From an uncultured Dorea sp. (lineage in GTDB: Bacteria; Bacillota; Clostridia; Lachnospirales; Lachnospiraceae), in assembly GCA_910580235.1 (NCBI GenBank), contig CAJTVU010000005.1, positions 161,138-225,137 of the forward strand: a stretch of 64,000 nucleotides of DNA. Direction: 5' to 3'. A model generated the notes under the pieces. That model did not search any database and had not been told where the DNA came from. It saw only the letters and a list, made by a program, of their open reading frames with translations. Each line of letters opens with the position of its first letter. Position 1 is the first letter of the stretch. Below are positions 25,100-32,916 of this stretch, piece by piece. A program made the translations under genes and the position numbers.

Positions 25100-26096
25100 T
25101 TGTACCTCCTAAGGATAATAATTTTTTTTGGATCCTGATATCGTCGCCCGTCAGCCGCAGCATAGTAAAACTGCTGCTGATACGGGAAAAGATGCGTTCT
25201 GAATAAAGGCCCTTGATTTTTTCCAGTGTAAGGTTTGTGGACATGATCATTGGTTTTCTGCGGAGGATCCGCTCATTTAGAACCATGAAGAACTGAGATA
25301 CGGTAAAAGTATTTGGGAGCTCGGAGCCAAGGTCGTCGACGATCAGGAGGTCGCAATTATAGATATGGCTGTGAGCATCTTCCTTTGACGGATCCTTTTT
25401 CCCGAAAATGTCTTTTGCAAGAAATTCAAAAAGACGGGAGGCGGAAAAATAGATGACGGAATAGGACTTTTCCAATAATTCTTTTGCAATGCAATGGGAG
25501 AGGAACGTCTTGCCCACGCCGATGTCCCCGTATAGGAGCAGATTATCGGAGCCGGACGCGAAATTGTCGACAAAATCATGACATGCTTTTAGCGCGGCCT
25601 CTATAGCGTCCCTGGAGGAACGCCCCGTTTTGGGATCGATATGGCCGGGAGAATAGTAATCAAGAGAGAACGTAGAGAAGTTCTCTGAAGCAAGGACATT
25701 GTTTAAGTTCGACTGTTCGTAAAGAAGGTTAATGATTGCCTTCTCCAGGCAGTGGCATTTCCTGTCCCCGATATAGCCGGTGTCCTGACAGTCCCCGCAT
25801 ACATAATGCATTTCCAGGTAGCCCTCTGGAAAATGATTTTCTCTAAGAAGCGCATATTTCTTACTGAGAAGCTTCTGGATATCTGATTTTAAAGAAGAAA
25901 GAGCGGATCCATCCCCGTCGAGAAGCTGGCGGCCCCTCTCCACGCTAAGAGAAGAGATGGCATCATCAATTTCCCGCAGTTTTGGAATAGCCGAATATGC
26001 TTCCTCATAACGGCGGCGAAGACGGTATTCGTTGTCTGACCGCCTTTTTTCATAAGTATGCATAAGGTTATCGTACTGAGAATTTGATAATGCCAT
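25083..26096 (-). CDS. DnaC/DnaI-type replicative helicase loader
   Basis: A 337-aa AAA+ ATPase that loads the replicative helicase. The N-terminal half is a helical adaptor with a Cys/His cluster (YVCGDCQDTGYIGDRKCHC, about 113-131) like the zinc site in DnaI. The AAA+ core has Walker A LLYGDIGVGKTFLSH (about 194), Walker B LLIVDDLGSEL, and an arginine-rich sensor region ERIFSRISS. The neighbouring DnaD-domain gene supports a primosome role. The order dnaD-dnaI is kept on the minus strand. Confidence 0.88.
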   Translation of the reverse strand: MALSNSQYDNLMHTYEKRRSDNEYRLRRRYEEAYSAIPKLREIDDAISSLSVERGRQLLDGDGSALSSLKSDIQKLLSKKYALLRENHFPEGYLEMHYVCGDCQDTGYIGDRKCHCLEKAIINLLYEQSNLNNVLASENFSTFSLDYYSPGHIDPKTGRSSRDAIEAALKACHDFVDNFASGSDNLLLYGDIGVGKTFLSHCIAKELLEKSYSVIYFSASRLFEFLAKDIFGKKDPSKEDAHSHIYNCDLLIVDDLGSELPNTFTVSQFFMVLNERILRRKPMIMSTNLTLEKIKGLYSERIFSRISSSFTMLRLTGDDIRIQKKLLSLGGTNDGTP

Positions 26097-26137
26097 AAGA
26101 TGAAGATGCTCCTTATAATCGTTTATCTTATCATAGT

Positions 26138-27145
26138 CTAGTTCTGTAGTAATTTTTGTTCTAATTCGTCCATATCGTAGGAACGCTCGTCAAAATTGCT
26201 GAACTTCGTCTTAAACTGCGGAGGAGCGCAAGATTTCTTTTTCTGCTCCTTCTCTTTGAAAAAGGCTTCGTCCAAAGCGGCGATATCTGAAGAGGAGCGC
26301 ACCCCCTTTTCAAGCCAGTCTTTTAAAATGGAGTCGGCATAGCTGAAGCTTGGCTGATGGATCGCGTTAATCGTGCGGTTCACAGCCTCTACGATTATAT
26401 CTGAAGAGAATCCGTACTCTTCATTCCATTTCTTGATAAATGCCAGCTCAGAGGCGGCCGGAGACCGCCCTTTGATGCCAAAAGCGTTTAATACGGAATA
26501 GCAGCCGCGGCTATAAGACAGGCTCTCAGACTTTGCTTCGTCCACAGTGGTGATCTGGCGCGCGTGCCAGGAAAGCGCCACCTGGCGTATATAGTGAATG
26601 CTCTTATGGCCGTTCTCTACGCAGTATTCGATCAGGTGCTCGATTAAGTCCGCAGACATATGTAAATCTTCATAGAAATAAGTGATCGTATTAATATCTG
26701 TCACTGTCAACGTCTTCCCCAGGTACTGTTCAGCCACGAAGAGAAGCTGCCGGAATTCCTTGCGGCTTCTGTACTGCTGGATGCTGGGCATGTCTGCTGT
26801 AGAGGCGTCCTGATCCGCAGCAGGTTCCGCATGGGCATCTGCAAATGGAGCTTCAGAAGGCCGGACAGCAGGCTCCTGTTGTGAGGAGGAGCTACTTTCG
26901 TAATATAAGAGCCCCTGGTTCTTCCAGTAATTCAGCGCCCGGATAACATCCTTCTCTGTGTGATCCAGAAGATCTGCGATCCTGGAGATCGTAAGAGCGC
27001 CGGACGGCTCGTTTAAATGGCGGAGCAAAAGGAGATATACTTTCACATATTCTCCATTTGCTTTCGCCATATATTGATCGATGAATTCATTTTCGAGTAC
27101 AGTCGTATTGCTCTGCACATGGTTTGTAAGCGTCAGTTTTCTCAT
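26138..27145 (-). CDS. DnaD-domain primosomal protein
   Basis: A ~335-aa replication-initiation protein. The N-terminal winged helix (ALTISRIADLLDHTEKDV) is followed by an acidic/Ser-rich linker and two DnaB_2/DnaD-type helical domains (about 170-240 with FYEDLHMSADLIEHLIEYC; about 245-315 with WNEEYGFSSDIIVEAVNR). ATG 27145 has AGGAGG 12 bp upstream; a GTG at 27178 would include that site inside the coding region, so it is rejected. A TATAAT -10 (minus strand, 27191-27196) and two DnaA boxes further upstream suggest coupling to replication initiation. Confidence 0.85.
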   Translation of the reverse strand: MRKLTLTNHVQSNTTVLENEFIDQYMAKANGEYVKVYLLLLRHLNEPSGALTISRIADLLDHTEKDVIRALNYWKNQGLLYYESSSSSQQEPAVRPSEAPFADAHAEPAADQDASTADMPSIQQYRSRKEFRQLLFVAEQYLGKTLTVTDINTITYFYEDLHMSADLIEHLIEYCVENGHKSIHYIRQVALSWHARQITTVDEAKSESLSYSRGCYSVLNAFGIKGRSPAASELAFIKKWNEEYGFSSDIIVEAVNRTINAIHQPSFSYADSILKDWLEKGVRSSSDIAALDEAFFKEKEQKKKSCAPPQFKTKFSNFDERSYDMDELEQKLLQN

Positions 27146-27249
27146 AGCTTTGCCGATCCTCCTCGTAGCCGATCTCACCCTCGTGAAGACATTATAGCAC
27201 TGGAAAGACGGACAAATAAAGTGATTTTTGGCTCAAAAAACAGCTTTTT

Positions 27250-27281
27250 TGTGGATAAGATTATGTGGAAACTGTGGATAA
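27250..27281 (-). promoter_or_regulatory. two consensus DnaA boxes upstream of dnaD-dnaI-prs
   Basis: TGTGGATAA occurs at 27250-27258 and again at 27273-27281; both are exact complements of the DnaA box TTATCCACA. A partial match (ATGTGGAAA) lies between them. They sit about 55-90 bp upstream of the -10 element of the dnaD operon and next to the murC stop codon. Confidence 0.7.
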
Positions 27282-28661
27282 TTACCGTTTGAGCAAATTT
27301 TCACCAATAGTTACAACGTCTCCGGCGCCCATAGTTATCAACAAATCCCCTTTTGTACAATTTTCGATACAAAAATCCTCTATATCTTTGAAATCTTTAA
27401 AGTAATAAGCGTCGCATCCTTGCTCTTTCAGTGCGATAGCGATATCTTCAGAAGACACGCCTAAAGTGTCGGTCTCTCTTGCAGCATAAATGTCAGCAAG
27501 GATGATATGATCTGTGTGTGACAACGCTTCTACGAATTCTTTGAACAAAGATTTTGTCCGGGTGTATGTGTGAGGCTGGAAGACGCACCACACTTCCCGG
27601 TGGGGATGATGTCTGGAGGCTGTAAGAGTCGCGGTGATCTCTGTCGGATGATGTGCATAATCGTCAATGACAGTAACGCCGTTCCTGTCCCCCTTATGCT
27701 CAAAGCGGCGGGTCGTGCCGGTAAAGGACTTCAGGCCGGCCTGGGAAGCCTCCACAGAGATGCCGAGCTGATCTGCCGCGGCGAGTGCCGCCAGCGCGTT
27801 GGAGACATTGTGCTCTCCGCTCACAGATAATTGGATGCGCCGCACGAACACACCGTCTTTGGTAAAGTCAAAAGAAGCTTCGCCCTGCCTGTTGTGAGCG
27901 ATGTTCACTGCGCCATAATCCATGGAATTGCAATGGCCGTAAGCTACGACCTTGCAGGGGAGCCCTTCGGTGATAGCGGAGACGTTGTCGATCTCCCCGT
28001 TGATTACAAGACATCCGTCTGCAGGCAGCAGTTTGGCGAACGCATGGAAAGAATTGCGTATATCGTCTAAATCTTTAAAGAAGTCAAGATGATCCTCGTC
28101 AATATTTAAGATGATGCCGATCTTTGGGAAAAGATGCAGAAAGCTGTTCGTATATTCGCAGGCTTCTGTTATAAATACGTCGGAGCCGCCTACGCGGATA
28201 TTCCCGCCGATTGCTTTCAGGAGCCCGCCCACGGAGATAGTGGGGTCTTTATCGGCCGCAAGAAGTATGTGCGACAGCATGGATGTGGTCGTTGTCTTCC
28301 CGTGCGTGCCGGACACGGCGATCGGGAATTCATAGTTGGTCATAAGCTGGCCAAGAAGCTCTGCGCGGCTTAACATAGGAAGCCCCCTTTCTACTGCCGC
28401 CATGAATTCTTCATTGTCTTCGTGTATAGCTGCGGTGTAGACCACGACGTCGATCCCATCTATGATGTTAGAAGCTTTCTGCCCGAAGAAGACAGTAGCG
28501 CCAGAGCGGGCCAGGCTGTCCGTGAGGGCGGATTCTTTGTTGTCCGATCCAGATATGGTGAAGCCTTCTTTTAGAAGGATGCTTGCAAGGCCGCTCATGC
28601 TGATGCCGCCGATGCCTATAAAGTGGACATGTACAGGTTGTTTAAAGTTGATTTTATACAT
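27282..28661 (-). CDS. murC: UDP-N-acetylmuramate--L-alanine ligase
   Basis: A 459-aa Mur ligase adding L-Ala to UDP-MurNAc in the cytoplasm. N-terminal UDP-binding loop FIGIGGISMSGLA (about 15-27), ATP loop SGTHGKTTTTSM (about 117), ligase signatures TEACEYTNSFL and NIDEDHLDFF, and C-terminal VIDDYAHHPTEI. The length fits the family. It is leftward and upstream of the dnaD operon, which has its own promoter, so it may be monocistronic. It diverges from glgC across a ~200-bp AT-rich region. Confidence 0.95.
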   Translation of the reverse strand: MYKINFKQPVHVHFIGIGGISMSGLASILLKEGFTISGSDNKESALTDSLARSGATVFFGQKASNIIDGIDVVVYTAAIHEDNEEFMAAVERGLPMLSRAELLGQLMTNYEFPIAVSGTHGKTTTTSMLSHILLAADKDPTISVGGLLKAIGGNIRVGGSDVFITEACEYTNSFLHLFPKIGIILNIDEDHLDFFKDLDDIRNSFHAFAKLLPADGCLVINGEIDNVSAITEGLPCKVVAYGHCNSMDYGAVNIAHNRQGEASFDFTKDGVFVRRIQLSVSGEHNVSNALAALAAADQLGISVEASQAGLKSFTGTTRRFEHKGDRNGVTVIDDYAHHPTEITATLTASRHHPHREVWCVFQPHTYTRTKSLFKEFVEALSHTDHIILADIYAARETDTLGVSSEDIAIALKEQGCDAYYFKDFKDIEDFCIENCTKGDLLITMGAGDVVTIGENLLKR

Positions 28662-28805
28662 TCAGGTTCCTCCAACGGATTGTAGTAATATAAAATTTTC
28701 TTCTTCATATTATTATAAACAGATATGCTGAAAAAACCAACTGAAATTTTTTTGGTATATTTTCATAAAAAGTTTGGGGAAACTCTACTTTATTTGTAAA
28801 ATTTG

Positions 28806-28834
28806 TTCACTAAATGTAAATAGTGTGGTACAAT
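28806..28834 (+). promoter_or_regulatory. extended -10 promoter of glgC-glgD
   Basis: TTCACT (28806-28811), 17-bp spacer, TACAAT (28829-28834) with the TGG extension directly before it. The glgC start lies 34 bp downstream. Confidence 0.6.
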
Positions 28835-28868
28835 TAAGACAGCAGACTTATTCAGAAGGAGTGATGAC

Positions 28869-30143
28869 ATGAGAAAAAAAGAGATGATAGCAATGTTGCT
28901 GGCAGGCGGGCAAGGCAGCAGGCTCGGCGTTCTTACGGCAAAAGTGGCCAAGCCGGCAGTTGCTTTTGGAGGAAAATATAGAATTATTGACTTCCCGCTC
29001 AGCAACTGTATTAATTCAGGAATTGACACTGTTGGGGTGCTGACGCAGTACCAGCCGCTGCGGCTTAATACTCATATCGGTATCGGCATCCCGTGGGATT
29101 TGGACCGCAATATCGGAGGCGTTACCGTCCTTCCGCCATATGAGAAAAGTGAGAGCAGCGAATGGTATACCGGAACTGCCAATGCTATTTTCCAGAATCT
29201 GGATTACATGGCAAGCTACAATCCAGACTATGTACTGATCCTGTCAGGCGACCATATCTACAAAATGGATTATGAGATCATGCTGGATTATCACAAGGAG
29301 AACAACGCGGACGTCACTATTGCAGCCATGCCTGTGCCGATACAGGAGGCAAGCCGTTTTGGGATCGTTGTGACGGACGATGGGGGGAAGATCACGGAAT
29401 TCCAGGAGAAGCCGCCGCAGCCTAAGAGCAATCTGGCGTCTATGGGGATCTACATCTTTAGCTGGCCAGTGCTCAGGGATGCGCTTATCGCATTGAAGGA
29501 CGAGCAGGGATGTGATTTCGGAAAGCATATTATCCCGTACTGCCACAGCAGAGGGGAGAGGCTTTTTGCGTACGAGTACAACGGCTACTGGAAAGATGTA
29601 GGAACGTTGGGCTCTTACTGGGAGGCGAATATGGAGCTGATCGATATCGTTCCTGAATTTAACCTCTATGAAGAGTTCTGGAAGATCTACACGAACAGCG
29701 GAGTGCTTCCGCCGCAATATGTCTCCGATAAAGCAATGATTGAGAGAAGCATTATTGGAAACGGGTCTGAGATCCATGGGGAGGTGCGTAACTGTATCAT
29801 CGGTTCCGGAGTGACGATCGGGGAAGGCACGATTGTAAGAGATTCTATCATTATGAAAGATGCGGCCATCGGAAAAGGCTGCGTGATAGACAAGTCAATT
29901 ATTGCTGAGACATGCAGGATCGGGAATAATGTTACTCTGGGGATCGGGAGCGACGTGCCAAACAAGCTTAAACCGGCAGTCTATTCCTTTGGGCTTGTGA
30001 CAATTGGCGAGAATTCTGTTATACCGGACGGTGTACAGATTGGAAAGAATACCGCGATCAGCGGCGTGACCGTTCCAGAAGATTATCCGAACGGTGTGCT
30101 GGAGAGCGGAGAGACATTGATAAAGGCAGGTGAAGTGGCATGA
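28869..30143 (+). CDS. glgC: glucose-1-phosphate adenylyltransferase
   Basis: A 424-aa ADP-glucose pyrophosphorylase, the first committed step of glycogen synthesis, using the glucose-1-phosphate made by the mutase at 16460. The N-terminal nucleotidyltransferase domain has [26 protein letters not shown], and a sugar-binding ITEFQEKP; the C-terminal third is a left-handed beta helix with hexapeptide-like repeats ([18 protein letters not shown]). GlgD overlaps its stop by 4 bp (ATGA), as expected for subunits of one complex. Confidence 0.95.
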   Translation: MRKKEMIAMLLAGGQGSRLGVLTAKVAKPAVAFGGKYRIIDFPLSNCINSGIDTVGVLTQYQPLRLNTHIGIGIPWDLDRNIGGVTVLPPYEKSESSEWYTGTANAIFQNLDYMASYNPDYVLILSGDHIYKMDYEIMLDYHKENNADVTIAAMPVPIQEASRFGIVVTDDGGKITEFQEKPPQPKSNLASMGIYIFSWPVLRDALIALKDEQGCDFGKHIIPYCHSRGERLFAYEYNGYWKDVGTLGSYWEANMELIDIVPEFNLYEEFWKIYTNSGVLPPQYVSDKAMIERSIIGNGSEIHGEVRNCIIGSGVTIGEGTIVRDSIIMKDAAIGKGCVIDKSIIAETCRIGNNVTLGIGSDVPNKLKPAVYSFGLVTIGENSVIPDGVQIGKNTAISGVTVPEDYPNGVLESGETLIKAGEVA

Positions 30144-31258
30144 GAGCAGTAGGACTTATTTTGGCAGGCGGGAACAGCAACCGCATGAAGGAGCTGACGC
30201 ACAGGCGCGCGGCGGCGGCGATGCCTATCGCGGGAAGCTACAGGGCGATTGATTTTACGCTGAGCAACATGTCGAATTCCCATATCCGGAAAGTGGCAGT
30301 ACTTACGCAGTATAACGCCCGTTCTTTGAACGATCATCTGAATTCTTCTAAATGGTGGGATTTTGGAAGGAAGCAGGGCGGACTGTATGTGTTTACACCG
30401 ACGATTACGATAGATAACGGGTATTGGTACAGGGGGACGTCCGATGCCATTTATCAGAATCTGGACTTTCTGAAGGATTGTCATGAGCCATATGTGGTCA
30501 TTGCATCCGGAGATGCAGTGTACAAGCTGGATTATAATAAGGTCCTGGAATATCATATCGAGAAGAAGGCCGACATCACGGTCGTGTGTGCTGACTTAAG
30601 GCAGGGAGAGGATGCAAGCAGGTTCGGAACAGTCAAGATGGACGACACGATGAGAGTCTTGGAATTTGAAGAAAAGCCGGTGATTACCAATGCGACGACT
30701 ATTTCAACGGGCATCTATATTATCCGTAGAAGGCTTTTGATTGACTTGGTCGAGCAGTGTGCAGAAGAAGAGAGGCATGATTTTGTAACGGATATCCTTA
30801 TTAGATACAGGAATCTGAAGAAGATATACGGTTATAAGATAAAAGACTACTGGAGCAACATATCTACTGTAGACGCTTATTACAGGACGAATATGGATTT
30901 CCTGAAGCCAGAAGTGAGAGATTATTTCTTCAGGCAGTATCCGGAGGTGTATTCTAAGGTGAGCGACCAGCCGCCTGCCAAGTACAATCCGGGCTCTGCC
31001 GTGAAGAACAGCCTTGTGGCGAGCGGATGTATTGTCAACGGGACAATAGAGAATTCCGTAGTATTTAAGAAAGTATTTGTAGGGAGCAATTGTGTGATTA
31101 AGAATTCGATTATTCTGAACGACGTTTATCTGGGAGACAACACGTATATTGAAAACTGCATTGTAGAAAGTCGTGATACAATTCGAGCAAATACGCGCCA
31201 TGTAGGTGAAAATGGTGTAAAAGTAGTTGTTGAAAAGAGCGAAAGGTACACGCTTTAA
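30140..31258 (+). CDS. glgD: glucose-1-phosphate adenylyltransferase subunit GlgD
   Basis: A 372-aa paralogue of GlgC that in Firmicutes acts as a regulatory partner. The nucleotide loop is [20 protein letters not shown], lacking the canonical G-x-G-x-R-L pattern of Glg[15 protein letters not shown] replaces the GDHIYKMDY block. The beta-helix C-terminus is retained ([18 protein letters not shown]). Translationally coupled to glgC. Confidence 0.93.
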   Translation: MRAVGLILAGGNSNRMKELTHRRAAAAMPIAGSYRAIDFTLSNMSNSHIRKVAVLTQYNARSLNDHLNSSKWWDFGRKQGGLYVFTPTITIDNGYWYRGTSDAIYQNLDFLKDCHEPYVVIASGDAVYKLDYNKVLEYHIEKKADITVVCADLRQGEDASRFGTVKMDDTMRVLEFEEKPVITNATTISTGIYIIRRRLLIDLVEQCAEEERHDFVTDILIRYRNLKKIYGYKIKDYWSNISTVDAYYRTNMDFLKPEVRDYFFRQYPEVYSKVSDQPPAKYNPGSAVKNSLVASGCIVNGTIENSVVFKKVFVGSNCVIKNSIILNDVYLGDNTYIENCIVESRDTIRANTRHVGENGVKVVVEKSERYTL

Positions 31259-31293
31259 TTTGACGTGACCTGAGAGAAAGGGGCTGGCATATA

Positions 31294-31545
31294 ATGCAGA
31301 TTACAGATGTACGCGTACGGAAAGTGGCAAAGGAAGGGAAGCTCAAAGCGGTAGTGTCGATTACGCTTGACGGAGAGTTTGTCGTACATGACATTAAAGT
31401 TATTGAGGGCGAGAAGGGGCTTTTCATCGCAATGCCGAGCAAGAAAGCACTGGACGGGGAATATCGGGATATTGCACATCCGATCAACTCTGGCATGAGA
31501 GAACGTATTCAGAGCATTATTTTAGGAAAGTACGAAGAAGTGTAG
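31294..31545 (+). CDS. spoVG: septation/sporulation regulator SpoVG
   Basis: An 83-aa Spo[18 protein letters not shown] at the N-terminus, then [20 protein letters not shown] and [13 protein letters not shown], all typical. In Bacillus it affects asymmetric septation, capsule and other genes and binds nucleic acid. GAGAAAGGGG precedes the ATG. The REP palindrome begins at the last base of its stop codon. Confidence 0.95.
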   Translation: MQITDVRVRKVAKEGKLKAVVSITLDGEFVVHDIKVIEGEKGLFIAMPSKKALDGEYRDIAHPINSGMRERIQSIILGKYEEV

Positions 31546-31588
31546 AATTGGGGACGGGGTAAAATTCATTTTACCCCGTCCCCAATTC
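31545..31588. repeat. REP palindrome, copy 1
   Basis: A perfect 44-bp palindrome with arms GAATTGGGGACGGGGTAAAA and a TTCA loop. It is identical over all 44 bases to the copy at 36615-36658 and related to those at 34359-34393 and 35203-35240. It supplies the end of the leftward pseudouridine synthase gene (ELGTG then TAA). There is no T-run, so its role as a terminator is uncertain. Confidence 0.9.
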
Positions 31589-32368
31589 AAAATGAAGCCT
31601 CTCATTCGTCTTTGGATGAGCAAATTCTAATTTGTATGCACAAAGACAGAGCGTTTGCTTTCCACCTTGCCTGGCGGCATTGGGATTGTATTTAGTATCG
31701 CCGACGATGGGGCAGCCAAGCCCGGCTAATTGAACGCGGATCTGATGGTGACGTCCGGTATCAAGGCATATGTCCAGCTCAGCCCGGGACTGGGAAGAAT
31801 CTGTTCTATTTTGCTGTGGGCTGAAAAGTTCATGCCCTTTTTTAACAGTCGTGTATTTTAGGCTTGCATATTTTGCACCGGGCGTGTCTTGCGCGCATAT
31901 TCTGGATGTATTTGTGCGCCCGTCTCTGACAAGGTAGTTTGCGACGATCCCTGACGGGGCGTTGGGGGCGTTCTCTACGAGAGCGCGGTAATACTTGCCA
32001 AAGCCTCCATCCGCCAGCTGCGCGCTTAAGAGTTTTGCGGCGAAGGGCGTCTTGGCAAAGACAAGGATTCCGCTCACAGGCTGGTCAAGACGATGTATGA
32101 TCCCCAAATATACCTTATCGGACGAAGTCCGCCCGCCCCTGTAAGGGGCATGCATTACGGGATGCCCGGATGGGTATACCTTGTCGGACGAAGCCTGCCC
32201 GCCCCTGTAAGGGGCATGTGTTACGGGATGCCCGGAAAGGTAATTTTTAGCCAGACTGACCATGTCAGGGGTGCGGATTGAGCAACTTTGCGTTGCTATT
32301 TGGGGCGGTTTATAGCAGGCTAAAATGTGCTCGTCCTCAAAAAGAACCCGTAAATCCAAGGGTTTCAT
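31571..32368 (-). CDS. RluA-family pseudouridine synthase with in-frame repeat insertion
   Basis: A 265-aa RluA-like enzyme isomerising uridine in rRNA or tRNA. N-terminal VLFEDEHILACYKPP, catalytic block LGIIHRLDQPVSGILVFAKT (Asp in HRLDQ), and GRHHQIRVQLAGLGCPIVGD are intact. Between residues about 42 and 88 there is an insertion of two 22-residue repeats (YPSGHPVMHAPYRGGRTSSD type), encoded by tandem copies of the hairpin repeat at 32109-32240; relatives normally pass directly from the N-terminal region to the HRLDQ strand. The last residues ELGTG and the stop codon come from a REP palindrome. Both changes are in frame and spare the core, so the protein may still work. Confidence 0.85.
   Translation of the reverse strand: MKPLDLRVLFEDEHILACYKPPQIATQSCSIRTPDMVSLAKNYLSGHPVTHAPYRGGQASSDKVYPSGHPVMHAPYRGGRTSSDKVYLGIIHRLDQPVSGILVFAKTPFAAKLLSAQLADGGFGKYYRALVENAPNAPSGIVANYLVRDGRTNTSRICAQDTPGAKYASLKYTTVKKGHELFSPQQNRTDSSQSRAELDICLDTGRHHQIRVQLAGLGCPIVGDTKYNPNAARQGGKQTLCLCAYKLEFAHPKTNERLHFELGTG
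32109..32240 (-). repeat. two tandem copies of the 66-70 bp hairpin repeat inside a gene
   Basis: Copy A spans 32109-32178 and copy B 32175 to about 32240; they share a TATA junction, giving a period of 66 bp (22 codons). Each contains the palindrome GCCCCTgtaAGGGGC. The same unit, in the other orientation, occurs at 16368-16436. Open reading is kept through both copies on the minus strand. Confidence 0.85.
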
Positions 32369-32447
32369 AAAACTCCCTCCTAAAAATAAGTCATTTTCTA
32401 CTATTTAACCACGAGATAAAACAATATGCAACATGGAAAAAGTGTGC

Positions 32448-32558
32448 TATAATACAACCACTCAATGTAAGGCAGAAAATCGGTGGGAGTTCTTTCCCAA
32501 CAACAGCAATTTTCTAAAAAGGGGCGGGAGATTCAAAGTGAATTTCCCGCTTTGTCTT
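32448..32558 (+). ncRNA. candidate small structured RNA
   Basis: An extended -10 (TGCTATAAT, 32445-32453) is followed by a ~100-nt non-coding stretch that can fold: AGAAAAT pairs with ATTTTCT around an inner GGGA/TCCC hairpin, then a terminator-like GCGGGAgATTC / GAATttCCCGC hairpin (32524-32550) and TTTGTCTT. It lies upstream of the proS promoter and T-box. I do not recognise the family; the call rests only on promoter, fold and terminator. Confidence 0.35.
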
Positions 32559-32585
32559 GACAAATATTCCCTCATATTATAAAAT
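32557..32585 (+). promoter_or_regulatory. promoter for the proS leader
   Basis: TTGACA (32557-32562), 17-bp spacer, TAAAAT (32580-32585). Transcription would start just ahead of the T-box leader. Confidence 0.55.
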
Positions 32586-32611
32586 TACGGTTAAATTACA
32601 TTATAATATTG

Positions 32612-32846
32612 GCAATGAAGAGGAATAGTATATGTAAGCAGGCCAAAGAGAGGGATCCGCATGGTGAGAGGCTCCTGCCGGGACTTATGTAGAACCCGCC
32701 TTGGAGCCTCCGTGTGAGAGCACGGCGTATTATCCGGCGTTAACGGTAATTGAGGGAGCTGCGTCAAAGGGTGTGGCTAACAAGGGTGGTACCGCCGAGA
32801 TTTTCGGTCCCTTTGAGGGAGCGAGAGCTTGGCGTTTTTATTTTGC
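32612..32846 (+). promoter_or_regulatory. T-box riboswitch upstream of proS
   Basis: The conserved T-box sequence AAGGGTGGTACCGCC lies at 32783-32796 and a stem I with an AGTA-type motif (GAGGAATAGTA) at about 32619-32629. The specifier region (GGACTTATGTAGAACCCGCC, within stem GGCTCC/GGAGCC) contains CCC/CCG, consistent with a proline codon. A terminator/antiterminator region with GGTCCCTTTGAGGG and GGCGTTTTTATTTT follows. Uncharged tRNA-Pro binding would allow read-through into proS. Exact boundaries are estimates. Confidence 0.85.
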
Positions 32847-32916
32847 GTTTATATGGAGCGCTCCCGGACAATAATATCGTGGGGCGAGGATCCCGCAGGA
32901 AAGAAGGAGAAGAGAG

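Noticed and set aside
31545..31588. Ordinary rho-independent terminator
   Set aside because: The stem is long and perfect but has no T-run on either side, and identical copies occur elsewhere near a RAYT, so it is called a REP; it may still affect transcription.
32109..32240. CRISPR array
   Set aside because: Only two directly abutting units with no spacers, read in frame through a gene, and no cas genes in the window.
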